The translations under genes and the position numbers were made by a program. A DNA stretch of 64,000 bases. It comes from an uncultured Eubacteriales bacterium (GTDB taxonomy: Bacteria; Bacillota; Clostridia; Oscillospirales; Oscillospiraceae). The notes below the pieces were generated by a model. It searched no databases, was not told the DNA's origin, and saw only the letters and a list, made by a program, of their open reading frames with translations. The stretch covers positions 62,001 through 126,000 of the forward strand of contig UQUO01000002.1 in the NCBI GenBank assembly GCA_900544295.1, in the 5' to 3' direction. Below are positions 50,277-57,582 of this stretch, in pieces (within the stretch, counting starts at the first letter, position 1; every line of letters starts with the position of its first letter).

Positions 50277-50838
50277 GCCCGCCCTCCGTGTCGCCAAGCC
50301 AGTCCCGGCTCTCGATCCACCTCCACACCGCCCCGGGCTCGTCCGCTCGATTCAGTCTCACGGCAAGAACCGACTCACGGTCCCTGATGATCGCGCAGCC
50401 CGTACCGAGGTACGCGGCGTCGTTGCGGTCCCTCAAGCTCCAGCCGGGCCCCAGGCCATACACGCGGCGGTCCAGGGTTTGAACGAGCTGCTGAGCGCCC
50501 AGCCGGAGAGGAAGCACCGCGCAGGGCTGAGCCGCATAATGATCGCTCACGTAGCCGTTGAACTCCTCGCAGAAAACGGCGTCTTGTATATACTGGGCGG
50601 CCCACCCGCTTTTCCCTTTGCAAACGCTGAGGCATTCGCCCGTGCCGGGCAGATACCCGAGGACCTCTACCAAGGCGGCGAGGACGAGTTTAGGCGGCTC
50701 GTCCATGATATCCAGGCAAATCTGCGCGGCCCAATCAGGGCCTATAAGTTCGAGATTTGGGCCGGCGACGCGCAGCCGGAAGCCTACGGCGCCTGCACTC
50801 TTGAGCGCACGGGCAAGCCGCTTTTCGTTTATTATCAT
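50251..50838 (-). CDS. Uncharacterised early phage protein
   Basis: About 195 residues from ATG at 50838 behind AAAGGAGG; the longer frame includes a poor leader. It begins MIINEKRLARALKSAGAVGF and has alternating beta and alpha elements with several Cys and Trp (YLPGTGECLSVCKGKSGWA, AVWRWIESRDWLG). No catalytic motif recognised. Confidence 0.55.
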   Translation of the reverse strand: MIINEKRLARALKSAGAVGFRLRVAGPNLELIGPDWAAQICLDIMDEPPKLVLAALVEVLGYLPGTGECLSVCKGKSGWAAQYIQDAVFCEEFNGYVSDHYAAQPCAVLPLRLGAQQLVQTLDRRVYGLGPGWSLRDRNDAAYLGTGCAIIRDRESVLAVRLNRADEPGAVWRWIESRDWLGDTEGGREGGGTCA

Positions 50839-51350
50839 GGTTGTACCTCCTTTGGTATGTTTGGGGGCAGGGCCTTGTTCCATCTCCACCTCGATACCCG
50901 GCGTGCAGGCACGCCCAGTTTGTCGGCCATCTGCCTGTCGGACAGGCCCTGTTCATAGAGCTCTCTGTAGAGGTCGTAGCCCGTGGTGCGGGCGGCGTTG
51001 ACTGGCAGCATCCGTGTGCGCCGCCAGTGCTTCACCGCACCCAGCCCAACGCCGCAGCGCTCGGCTATCTCTGTGTCCGTGCATCCGCGCTTGTAAAGCG
51101 CCATCATGTGGGTATGCAGGTGCTCCCGTCTCTTTGCCTCAAGCCGTGCCCGCACTTCGTCGCGGATAGCGTCGCGCATCCGGTCGTCGCGTCCGCCCGG
51201 CTCCCAGCACCTGCACCCGTCCCCTGAAGGCTGCTTCATAGTGAAGGCACGGCTCGTCTTGGTGTTGAGGATATACACGCAGGCCACCATGTCAGGGTCC
51301 AGGTGCCGGCATCCCAGGCAGTATTCAGTTATCATAGGCGTCGGCAACAT
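50835..51350 (-). CDS. Protein with two helix-turn-helix motifs
   Basis: About 171 residues; start at 51350 or 51335. The N-terminus has a Cys cluster (CLGCRH and a later CRCW) that may bind zinc. Two similar HTH units follow: ALYKRGCTDTEIAERCGVGLGAVKHWRR and ELYEQGLSDRQMADKLGVPARRVSRWR. This duplication suggests a DNA-binding protein acting as a monomer on a pseudo-palindromic site. It is probably an early or middle regulator. Confidence 0.65.
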   Translation of the reverse strand: MLPTPMITEYCLGCRHLDPDMVACVYILNTKTSRAFTMKQPSGDGCRCWEPGGRDDRMRDAIRDEVRARLEAKRREHLHTHMMALYKRGCTDTEIAERCGVGLGAVKHWRRTRMLPVNAARTTGYDLYRELYEQGLSDRQMADKLGVPARRVSRWRWNKALPPNIPKEVQP

Positions 51351-51660
51351 GAAACAGCCTTTTCCCAACGTACTCGCAATAGTCGTGCTCCAGCCTTGCC
51401 CCCGGCGAATCCTCCCAGTCCGGCAGGAACGCCACCATGTCGGCGCTGTCTATCATTGCGAGGCATATGCGCATGTAATCCGCGCTCTTCATCCCTTCGG
51501 GAAGGTGCGCCGGGTTGAGGACGATGTGCCCCTCGTTCCTCTGCTCCATGTGCGCGGCGAGAAATTTGCGTTTGTACTCGGGGTCTCCCGCGATCTTGCC
51601 CGCTATGTATACCTTCAACGGCGCCACCGCCGCGGTCTGTATCGCAGTCATGCTCTCCAC
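51325..51660 (-). CDS. DUF4406 (nucleoside 2-deoxyribosyltransferase-like) protein
   Basis: 111 residues: LKVYIAGKIAGDPEYKRKF, HIVLNPAHLPEGM, and IDSADMVAFLPDWEDSPGARLEH match the DUF4406 family, which has the nucleoside deoxyribosyltransferase fold with Asp and Glu in the active-site region. In phages it is thought to serve in nucleotide salvage or modification, but the activity is untested. Confidence 0.8.
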   Translation of the reverse strand: MESMTAIQTAAVAPLKVYIAGKIAGDPEYKRKFLAAHMEQRNEGHIVLNPAHLPEGMKSADYMRICLAMIDSADMVAFLPDWEDSPGARLEHDYCEYVGKRLFHVADAYDN

Positions 51661-51663
51661 TCC

Positions 51664-52086
51664 TCAAAACAATCTTGTCTGGCGTTCTTCGGCTTCGCGC
51701 AGCGCCGCCTGCTCGGCGGCCCGCGCCTGCGCCCGTTCCCGGCGCGCCTCTGCCTCGGCACGCTCTCTGAGCACCTGCTCGTGTATGCGCTGCTCAAGCG
51801 GGGTCCGTCTCCGCTCCCCTTCCGGTGCCTTGTCCCTGCGCCGGCCGGGGCAGCGTCCCCAGTGCGGCACATAGCCGCTCTCCCGCGGCACCGCGGGATG
51901 CCCCTCCAGTGTTCCCCGCTCATATGAGCCGTCGCGCTGATAGAACAGCAGCGGCCCGTCGGCATCCGGCCAGTAGAGCACCGGCTCCGCCTCGCAGGGC
52001 ATGTTCTTCCCCGCCCGCGTGCGGATGAATATCAGAGGCTTGCCGCACTCGCGGCAGGGTATCTCAAACCGTTCCTGCCTTGCCAT
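51664..52086 (-). CDS. Zinc-binding early protein with a charged tail
   Basis: 140 residues. The N-terminus (EIPCRECGKPLIFIRTRAGKNMPCEAEP) has three Cys and a His-Trp segment later (GYVPHWGRCPG), suggesting a zinc site. The C-terminal 50 residues are a continuous charged helix rich in Arg, Ala and Glu. A similar protein is common in Firmicutes phage early regions; function unknown. Confidence 0.65.
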   Translation of the reverse strand: MARQERFEIPCRECGKPLIFIRTRAGKNMPCEAEPVLYWPDADGPLLFYQRDGSYERGTLEGHPAVPRESGYVPHWGRCPGRRRDKAPEGERRRTPLEQRIHEQVLRERAEAEARRERAQARAAEQAALREAEERQTRLF

Positions 52087-52264
52087 AGTCTTCCGCCTCC
52101 TTTACCGGGCCGAGCTTCTTTGTCCGGCACTCCTGCGCAATTGGCAGCCAGCGCACGCCCCATATCTTCGCCGCCGCGATGATGGCGCGTAGCCTGTCCT
52201 CCGCCGTTACCTCCACGTCCTCATAGAGATCGTGCCGCACCTCCCACCTGTCCACGCCGATCAC
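52064..52264 (-). CDS. Small early phage protein
   Basis: 66 residues (AAKIWGVRWLPIAQEC) overlapping its neighbours by a few bases on each side, as is usual in this operon. No family recognised. Confidence 0.45.
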   Translation of the reverse strand: MIGVDRWEVRHDLYEDVEVTAEDRLRAIIAAAKIWGVRWLPIAQECRTKKLGPVKEAEDYGKAGTV

Positions 52265-52560
52265 CTGCCAAAGAGCCGCGAGAAAAGCGAGGCGTGCGGT
52301 TTTTTTATTTCCATTTCTACAACGTCTGCGTCCTTGGCCACCTCAACAGCCTCATCCACAAGTCCGGGGAATTGTGTCTCCAGCGTTTTAAGCCCCATAA
52401 GGGCGCTGGCATATGTGCTTATCAGCGTTTCCCGGTCGCCCTGTACACTGGTCAAAAAGTGAGCTTCTCCTGCGCTGCCAAACGCGCCCAGCGCGCAGTC
52501 GCACTCCCGCTCAAGCAGTGGCTTGTCCTTGCCCTTTTCTCTGATAGTAACGATGTACAT
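52261..52560 (-). CDS. Uncharacterised early protein
   Basis: About 99 residues from the ATG at 52560; the GGAGG lies too close to the ATG two codons earlier. It starts MYIVTIREKGKDKPLLEREC and ends in a basic tail (PHASLFSRLFGR). The text LISTYASALMGLKTLETQF suggests a helical regulator-like fold. Function unknown. Confidence 0.5.
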   Translation of the reverse strand: MYIVTIREKGKDKPLLERECDCALGAFGSAGEAHFLTSVQGDRETLISTYASALMGLKTLETQFPGLVDEAVEVAKDADVVEMEIKKPHASLFSRLFGR

Positions 52561-52601
52561 GTTCATTCCTCCGTTGTCATATTTGCAAGCGGCCCAGCCG
52601 C

Positions 52602-53231
52602 TCACCACACATATCCATAGCAAAACACATGCGCTCCGATCTGCCCCCACACCCTGTCATTCTCAGCGCCGCGGGAGAAATAGAGCACGTCATAGGGCAC
52701 GACCGCGAGCTCGAAGGCCAGGTCCACAGCCTCATAATTGTTTTCTGTGGGCGTCACGCGGCTTAGTATAGGCGCCGTGGAGAATTGCCGCTCCTGATAG
52801 ATCACCTCGCTCACCGTGTCCGGGAAGCTCTCGGAGCGCACGCGGTTGAGCACCACCTGGGCGACGGCTATCTGCCCCTCAATCGGCTCGGTGTTGCTCT
52901 CGGCATACACCACGCGGGCGAGCAGCTCCCGCTCCTCCGCTGTGATTTCCTCATACCGCGGCTCTGATTCAGGCTCCGCGGGAGGCTCAGGCGTCTGAGG
53001 TTCATGTGCTGCCACGTCCGGCGCTACCGCCAGTTGCGCCGCCAGCGCGGCGGAGCTGTAAACAGGCGCGGGCAGCTCACTTGCCGCCCGCGCCTCCTGC
53101 GCACTCAGGCGCAGCGATATGATGGCGGCGAGGATGATGAGCAGCGCGCACAGCGCTATGTACCCGGCCAACACGGCCTTCCCCCTCCAATTTCTCATCT
53201 CTCCCCGCCGCCTTTCGTTTGTGTTATTCAT
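52602..53231 (-). CDS. SleB-like cell-wall hydrolase with membrane anchor
   Basis: About 209 residues from ATG at 53231. One membrane helix (VLAGYIALCALLIILAAII) follows a basic N-terminus, then a Pro/Glu-rich linker, then a Hydrolase_2 domain: ELLARVVYAESNTEPIEGQIAVAQVVLNRV and GAHVFCYGYVW. This family includes the spore cortex lytic enzyme SleB; the Glu of YAES is the catalytic candidate. Unlike the late lysin it is in the early operon, so it may remodel wall during infection or lysogeny. Confidence 0.75.
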   Translation of the reverse strand: MNNTNERRRGEMRNWRGKAVLAGYIALCALLIILAAIISLRLSAQEARAASELPAPVYSSAALAAQLAVAPDVAAHEPQTPEPPAEPESEPRYEEITAEERELLARVVYAESNTEPIEGQIAVAQVVLNRVRSESFPDTVSEVIYQERQFSTAPILSRVTPTENNYEAVDLAFELAVVPYDVLYFSRGAENDRVWGQIGAHVFCYGYVW

Positions 53232-53245
53232 GCGAGCGCGTCCCA

Positions 53246-53629
53246 TTAGTGGATGTCCACTATCATTACCTTGCCGCCGCTCAGTGTCGCCGCGAGCTGC
53301 AGCTGCTCCAGGCATTCAAGGCTCTCACACCGCTCCAGCATAGCCGCCAGTTCCATGAGCAGCAGCGCTGCTCCGCCGCGGTCCCTGTCCGCCCGCCCCG
53401 GCGCTTCCGGCGCCAGTGCGTTGACCTCCCGCACCGCTTCCGACTCCGCCGCCGCCTTCTGCTTGGGCTTTGGCCCCGGCTTCACATATCCGCTCTCCGG
53501 ATTGCGCAGGAGGATATCCTTTATCCATTCCTCCTTTACCGCATTCAGCTCCGCCAGCACCTTGATTTGCTTGGGCTTGTTCTTCGCCGTCCGGTACTCC
53601 CGGACGATTTCGCTTTCGGACATAACCAT
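53246..53629 (-). CDS. Early protein with helical N-terminus
   Basis: 127 residues. The N-terminus SESEIVREYRTAKNKPKQIKVLAELN looks like a small HTH or a helical hairpin, followed by a Lys/Pro-rich PGPKPKQK stretch. Similar proteins occur near phage regulatory regions. Role unknown. Confidence 0.55.
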   Translation of the reverse strand: MVMSESEIVREYRTAKNKPKQIKVLAELNAVKEEWIKDILLRNPESGYVKPGPKPKQKAAAESEAVREVNALAPEAPGRADRDRGGAALLLMELAAMLERCESLECLEQLQLAATLSGGKVMIVDIH

Positions 53630-53642
53630 GTTTGTACCCCTC

Positions 53643-53840
53643 TCAGTCCGCCAGCACGTAGCCGTACGGGCGTATTATCCTGTTGATGCCGCTGCGCATG
53701 CGCGAGCGTTCCTCCTCCGTCGCCGGCCGCCGGTGTACGATGCAGGTCGTGACGCCCTGTTTTGGGCCATAGTCGTACCGCAATATGTACCCGTCCTCGG
53801 TGTCCTCTTTCGTGATTAACGGATAAACAGGCTCCGCCAC
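53643..53840 (-). CDS. Small early phage protein
   Basis: 65 residues from a GTG behind GGAGGTG. ITKEDTEDGYILRYDYGPKQGVTTCIVHRRPATEEER is beta-then-alpha. Small proteins of this appearance are frequent in Clostridia phages. No function known. Confidence 0.55.
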   Translation of the reverse strand: MAEPVYPLITKEDTEDGYILRYDYGPKQGVTTCIVHRRPATEEERSRMRSGINRIIRPYGYVLAD

Positions 53841-53937
53841 AGCCCCTCACCTCCACCTTCAAGCCTATGTGTGCCTCAGCCTGAATGATTACTGGAACCT
53901 AACCTTGAGCCGCCTCGCGACTCAAGTCCTCGTCTCC

Positions 53938-53988
53938 CCTCTTGTCCGCCTCCGCGCCCGGTGGTAAAATCATCCGGAAGGGAGGTGA
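53938..53988 (+). promoter_or_regulatory. Promoter/RBS cassette, copy 1
   Basis: TTGTCC (53942-53947), a 17-base spacer and TAAAAT (53965-53970) form a promoter, and GGGAGGTGA closes the cassette 4 bases before ATG 53993. The whole 51-bp unit is identical to 54740-54790. It drives the 71-residue plus-strand gene. Confidence 0.75.
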
Positions 53989-53992
53989 CGAT

Positions 53993-54208
53993 ATGGCATC
54001 TATTCGCCAGTACGATAAACCTTGGACTTGCGCCAAATCCGGACATGAAGAAAAGTTCGCCGTATACCTGTTGGCAGCGGATGACGGCACAATTCTTGAT
54101 GTCAAAGAGAATGGCTGCGAGAACATGGACGGAAGTGACAAATGCAACTCATGTCGCGCTCATGTTCTCCAGCAGCTCTATGAGCTCCACCTCGGTCATC
54201 GGCTCTGA
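53993..54208 (+). CDS. 71-residue orphan protein behind cassette 1
   Basis: Starts at ATG 53993 behind a perfect ribosome-binding site. Three Cys (TCAK, GCEN, KCNSC) occur in the text MASIRQYDKPWTCAK to DKCNSCRAHVLQQL, giving a possible zinc site. It runs opposite to the early operon and its last 60 bases overlap the converging 92-residue gene. It may be expressed in the lysogen. Function unknown. Confidence 0.6.
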   Translation: MASIRQYDKPWTCAKSGHEEKFAVYLLAADDGTILDVKENGCENMDGSDKCNSCRAHVLQQLYELHLGHRL

Positions 54209-54427
54209 TAAGCGGATCGTGTGCGCCCGGTCATATGCCGCTGGCAAAAGTCCGCGGCGCACAAGTATTTCCGACAGGCAGACAATGGCGCCGTAAGCTT
54301 CTTCCGCGTGCGGCGTGTCCCTTGTGAACGCCTCCAGTGCGAACAGATACGCCTCTATGTATCTCCTGTCCCGTGTTTCGGAGTTCGGATACTCCCTGTC
54401 AAAGCCGACAAGTTCAAGTGCGCTCAC
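54149..54427 (-). CDS. 92-residue orphan helical protein
   Basis: GTG start behind AAGGAGGTGAGGGC, a leader almost identical to those of two other minus-strand genes (54729 and 55574). Helical, charged (DRRYIEAYLFALEAFTRDTP). Overlaps the 71-residue gene tail to tail. No family recognised. Confidence 0.55.
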   Translation of the reverse strand: MSALELVGFDREYPNSETRDRRYIEAYLFALEAFTRDTPHAEEAYGAIVCLSEILVRRGLLPAAYDRAHTIRLSEPMTEVELIELLENMSAT

Positions 54428-54537
54428 GCCCTCACCTCCTTACAACCTTCAGCGAATTTTGTAAACTGAACGCTTGCGGCCAAGGCGAACAAGCCATTAT
54501 GCGTGAGTTTATAGAGCACGTTGCTCAGCACGACGAT

Positions 54538-54729
54538 TCAGTCAACTCTAATGTCAGGTTCCTCGTTCTCGATAAGTAAGTGCTCTGGCACTATTCCGGA
54601 ATATATACCGGTACTACCCTCTTCTTGTTTCGCAGTCATGCTATTTGTTGACCAGATGACTTCTCCCGTTATGCTCACGTTCTCCCGCTCGCGCTCATCC
54701 AGCGCGGGCTTTTTATTACCGCCGCTCAC
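54538..54729 (-). CDS. 63-residue orphan protein
   Basis: GTG start (GTGAGCGGC) behind AGGAGGTTAGGGC, the shared leader type. Text: MSGGNKKPALDERERENVSI. Divergent from the plus-strand gene at 54795; the two share the promoter region 54740-54790. Function unknown. Confidence 0.45.
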   Translation of the reverse strand: MSGGNKKPALDERERENVSITGEVIWSTNSMTAKQEEGSTGIYSGIVPEHLLIENEEPDIRVD

Positions 54730-54739
54730 GCCCTAACCT

Positions 54740-54790
54740 CCTCTTGTCCGCCTCCGCGCCCGGTGGTAAAATCATCCGGAAGGGAGGTGA
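54740..54790 (+). promoter_or_regulatory. Promoter/RBS cassette, copy 2
   Basis: Identical over 51 bp to copy 1, with TTGTCC at 54744-54749 and TAAAAT at 54767-54772. It drives the 130-residue membrane protein gene. Confidence 0.75.
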
Positions 54791-54794
54791 TAAA

Positions 54795-55187
54795 ATGTGG
54801 TTGGATATCTTGGGCATCATCTTGCCCGTGTTGGCTACCATAGTTACAGCTGTTATCGCAAAGAATAAGGCCACCAGAGAATTGAAGCTCAAATTTGAAC
54901 ACCTGCAAAAGCAATGGGAGCACGAGCGCGAGCTCGCTGCTGAGTCTCGTTTTTCTGCGATGGCCGCCTCCGTTTCCCGTGCTGCAAACACACAGGGCTG
55001 GCAGTACCGCGCAGAGGCCCTCGCGCAGGTTTCTTCCATCAGTGCCGAATCCACGGGCAATTTAGCTGTCTGTCTCGATGCTTTGTATTCCACGCTACGC
55101 AAAGGCACGCGCGAAGAAATCGAAGCCGCTCTATCCTCAGTGATTCAGCTGAAGCGCAATGATAACCATCAGGAACGCCCAGAATAA
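54795..55187 (+). CDS. Small membrane protein with coiled coil
   Basis: 130 residues: an N-terminal membrane helix (MWLDILGIILPVLATIVTAV) followed by a charged coiled coil (KATRELKLKFEHLQKQWEHE) and a helical tail. This layout and its own promoter in a lysogen control region suit a superinfection-exclusion type protein, but that is inference. Its 3' end overlaps the converging four-helix protein gene by about 50 bases. Confidence 0.6.
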   Translation: MWLDILGIILPVLATIVTAVIAKNKATRELKLKFEHLQKQWEHERELAAESRFSAMAASVSRAANTQGWQYRAEALAQVSSISAESTGNLAVCLDALYSTLRKGTREEIEAALSSVIQLKRNDNHQERPE

Positions 55188-55574
55188 GCCGATACACGCG
55201 CTCACCGCAGTAGCCGCTGCGGCGAGCGTTTTCCTTTTGAACGCCAGAACACAGCCCGTCAGAGCCGCCGCGAACACCGTCGCGCCCGTCACCAGCCAGA
55301 AGCCGGACCATACCCCGTCGGGGTTGACCAGCCACGCAATGCGCAGCGCCGCCTGTATAAGCATGTAAGTGCAGAACCCATAAACCGATATCCACGCCAG
55401 CTCAGTCTCAAAGTTCCTGAGCCGCAGCGCGCTCATGCCTTTTCTGCTGCACACCATGACTGACAGATCTATTTCACGGCCCGACAGCATAAGCGCAAGT
55501 GCCGGTGCACATACAAGCAGCATGTAGGCCATGCCGCATATGACATAAGCCCCCTCAGCCGCCTCGCCGCTCAC
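55137..55574 (-). CDS. Four-helix membrane protein
   Basis: 145 residues from GTG (GTGAGCGGCGAG) behind AAGGAGGTGAGGGC. Four hydrophobic segments: MAYMLLVCAPALALML, ISVYGFCTYMLIQAAL, FWLVTGATVFAAALTGCVLAF, and IGLFWAFLMVIIALQL. No family recognised. Located in the lysogeny region, it may protect or alter the host envelope. Confidence 0.6.
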   Translation of the reverse strand: MSGEAAEGAYVICGMAYMLLVCAPALALMLSGREIDLSVMVCSRKGMSALRLRNFETELAWISVYGFCTYMLIQAALRIAWLVNPDGVWSGFWLVTGATVFAAALTGCVLAFKRKTLAAAATAVSACIGLFWAFLMVIIALQLNH

Positions 55575-55586
55575 GCCCTCACCTCC

Positions 55587-55793
55587 TTACTGTGCCGTCT
55601 GCTCCAAAGGCAGCTCGAACAAGTAGTTGAAATCCGCATTAAACAGTTGGCACAGTATGCGCGCCTCACTGACGCGGAAGCGCCCGTTACGGCACTTCGT
55701 CTCGTAATTGCTTCGAGACATGCCAAGCTTCTCTGCTACGAACCCGTTGCTGTAACCATTTCGTGCTTGTTCTGCCTTGAGATTTGGATACAT
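55587..55793 (-). CDS. Cro-like HTH repressor
   Basis: About 68 residues from ATG at 55793, after the GAGGTGATAAAC site. The HTH NGFVAEKLGMSRSNYETKCR is XRE-type, and the C-terminus (EARILCQLFNADFNYLF) completes the fold. It faces the CI-like gene across the operator and heads the early (minus) transcription unit, as Cro does. Confidence 0.75.
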   Translation of the reverse strand: MYPNLKAEQARNGYSNGFVAEKLGMSRSNYETKCRNGRFRVSEARILCQLFNADFNYLFELPLEQTAQ

Positions 55794-55832
55794 GTTTATC
55801 ACCTCGATTAGCATTATGATAATTGCAAGATT

Positions 55833-55861
55833 ATAATATTACCGTTTTGCTTATTTGTCAA
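55833..55861 (-). promoter_or_regulatory. Early (minus-strand) lytic promoter
   Basis: TTGACA (55861-55856) and TATTAT (55838-55833), spacer 17, on the minus strand. The 14-bp operator palindrome covers the whole spacer, so repressor binding would block polymerase. Confidence 0.75.
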
Positions 55862-55876
55862 TAGCAAAACGGTAAT
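55838..55876. promoter_or_regulatory. Operator palindrome of the lysis-lysogeny switch
   Basis: Arms ATTACCGTTTTGCT (55838-55851) and AGCAAAACGGTAAT (55863-55876) are exact complements separated by 11 bases. Related half-sites (TTGCTTATTT, AGCTATTTGCG) lie to the right before the CI-like gene. Confidence 0.75.
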
Positions 55877-55901
55877 ACTTCGCAAATTGCTTATTTTTAT
55901 A

Positions 55902-55930
55902 TTGACCTGATTAGCTATTTGCGTTATTGT
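55902..55930 (+). promoter_or_regulatory. Promoter of the CI-like repressor
   Basis: TTGACC (55902-55907), spacer 17, TATTGT (55925-55930) on the plus strand, then AAAGGAGG and ATG at 55952. Half-sites of the operator type lie within the spacer, allowing autoregulation. Confidence 0.55.
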
Positions 55931-55951
55931 ATTATAAAAGGAGGCAAGTAT

Positions 55952-56416
55952 ATGGACACTTTTGGCAAGCGGTTAGTTTACGCCCGCAATAAAAAAGAAT
56001 ATTCTCAAAAGCAGCTCGCTGAACTGATGGGTATTACTCCCACTAGGTTAAACTATTGGGAGAAGGATAAGCGAGAACCAGATATATTAATGTTAAAAAA
56101 GCTTTCTGAGCTTCTCGGCGTTGACTCTGATTTCCTAATTGGTAATTGGCCAGACGACTTTTATGAGGATTATCAGAATGCAAGAAATGATGAGGAAAAA
56201 CTATACCTGTTGCAGTCCCGCGGTGTCCCTCCCGGATTGCGCAGTGACTACATACGGCTTGCTGGCCCTCTATCGAATGATAGCGAGCTAAGTGAAAATG
56301 AACTTTACTTTATTGAATTGTACAGACGGGCAAGCGATGATGATCGAGATGTAATTAAGCATATTCTCAAAAAGTACGAAGACCCCACAAGAAACGAGCG
56401 TGCCAGCGCCGGATAA
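55952..56416 (+). CDS. CI-like phage repressor
   Basis: 154 residues from ATG 55952 (AAAGGAGG 7 bases upstream). The N-terminal HTH_3 domain is clear (RLVYARNKKEYSQKQLAELMGITPTRLNYWEKDKREPDILMLKKLSELLGV). The C-terminal 85 residues are acidic helices and carry no LexA-like Ser/Lys protease signature, so induction probably does not go through RecA-stimulated self-cleavage. It maintains lysogeny by binding the operator upstream. Confidence 0.85.
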   Translation: MDTFGKRLVYARNKKEYSQKQLAELMGITPTRLNYWEKDKREPDILMLKKLSELLGVDSDFLIGNWPDDFYEDYQNARNDEEKLYLLQSRGVPPGLRSDYIRLAGPLSNDSELSENELYFIELYRRASDDDRDVIKHILKKYEDPTRNERASAG

Positions 56417-56448
56417 TCTACATCTCAGATTACATGAAATAAAAAAAA

Positions 56449-56468
56449 GCCGCCCCTCCCGAGGCGGC
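56449..56468 (-). terminator. Terminator against antisense readthrough
   Basis: A 6-bp GC stem (GCCGCC/GGCGGC, 8-base loop) followed by eight T on the minus strand, between the repressor and toxin genes. It would stop minus-strand transcripts coming from the toxin-integrase side. Confidence 0.6.
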
Positions 56469-56552
56469 ACTTCATAACTGTTAAGTAATACTAGCCATTT
56501 TACTGTTGATTTTATAACTCATGTGTAATATGATACGTGCAAGGGGAATACT

Positions 56553-56954
56553 ATGAACAGAGAAACCATTCTGACGTTGCTAATGCAATACCTTGACGGG
56601 TTCATCTTTCATCCGCGCCTGTCTGAAGAACTCGTGAGTGCCCTCAAGGGGTCGGGCATTGAATCTGCGTTCTTTGCCAAGCTCAAAACCTGTTTGAGTA
56701 TTTTGAGGACTGACGGAGTCCTGGCCTCCAAGTATTTAGAAATCGAGCCGCTCGGAGGCGGCATATACAGTATGCACGTGGATGGAAAAGGCTTTAATGT
56801 GCGCATACTGTACGGCTTTCTATCCGACGGTCGCTCCGCTTTGCTTTTGGGTTTTTTCAAACGTTCCGGCAAGAAGCATACGGACTACCAGTCCCATATT
56901 CCCCCGGCAGTTTCTCGTTTAAATGAGATGAAGGAGTTGTATGAAAATGGCTGA
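56553..56954 (+). CDS. HigB/Gp49-like toxin
   Basis: 133 residues. FAKLKTCLSILRTDGVLASKYLEIEPLGGGIYSMHV and NVRILYGFLSDGRSALLLGFFKRSGKK fit the RelE-superfamily Gp49/HigB fold (phage-derived Gp49-like), whose members cleave mRNA at the ribosome. The gene precedes its antitoxin, the order typical of HigBA. Its stop overlaps the start of the HTH gene. Confidence 0.78.
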   Translation: MNRETILTLLMQYLDGFIFHPRLSEELVSALKGSGIESAFFAKLKTCLSILRTDGVLASKYLEIEPLGGGIYSMHVDGKGFNVRILYGFLSDGRSALLLGFFKRSGKKHTDYQSHIPPAVSRLNEMKELYENG

Positions 56955-57357
56955 GGCAAGTCTGCGCGATTTTGTTGCTTCGGTAACCGAAGATATTCCT
57001 ACGGAAGACCTAGCTCTGATACTCATGTCTTCTGACATATCTGTGGCTATTATACGCAAGCGAGTCGACATGGGCATGACTCAAAAAGAGTTCAGCGAGT
57101 ACATGGGTGTTTCTCAGGCAATGGTATCAAAATGGGAAAGCGGCTGCGCAAATTTCACGCTCAAAACCCTGGCGCAGATAGCGGCAAAGCTGGATGTTCA
57201 GGTGCGCAGCCCATTTGTTGTCGACCACACTCCAGCGCATCTCAAGCACAGGACATACGACCATGATAATGTCGTTCAATTCCCGAACGCCGCAAGCTGG
57301 GAATTCTCTGCCTCCGGCTCAACATTTACCGACGTCGGCGAACTAAAGGAGATGTGA
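56941..57357 (+). CDS. HigA-like HTH antitoxin
   Basis: 138 residues. The XRE HTH RVDMGMTQKEFSEYMGVSQAMVSKWESGCANFTLKTLAQIAAKL is central. The N-terminal 35 residues may clasp the toxin and the C-terminal 50 are flexible. It should neutralise the toxin and repress the operon. It overlaps the toxin gene by 14 bases. Confidence 0.8.
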   Translation: MKMAEASLRDFVASVTEDIPTEDLALILMSSDISVAIIRKRVDMGMTQKEFSEYMGVSQAMVSKWESGCANFTLKTLAQIAAKLDVQVRSPFVVDHTPAHLKHRTYDHDNVVQFPNAASWEFSASGSTFTDVGELKEM

Positions 57358-57363
57358 GTTAAA

Positions 57364-57582
57364 ATGTTCAACTACTCAAATGCGTTTCATGTTGCCATGC
57401 AGAAAGAGAGCAGGAATATCCTGATAGACTTCATTCAAGAAGCACCAACTTTTGGCGACGACAAGAGGATCAATGGTCTCAAGTCGGACGCCGTCGCTTC
57501 CGTAGTATTGCCTGTGGACGTTGCTTTGGACCTTGCTGAACACATCCAATCATATTTCACAGAAGAGCCTTCCAATACCTGA
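57364..57582 (+). CDS. Third gene of the toxin-antitoxin operon
   Basis: 72 residues, 6 bases after the antitoxin stop: IDFIQEAPTFGDDKRINGLK and ASVVLPVDVALDLAEHIQSY. No family recognised. It may modulate the toxin-antitoxin pair or be a phage accessory protein. Confidence 0.6.
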   Translation: MFNYSNAFHVAMQKESRNILIDFIQEAPTFGDDKRINGLKSDAVASVVLPVDVALDLAEHIQSYFTEEPSNT

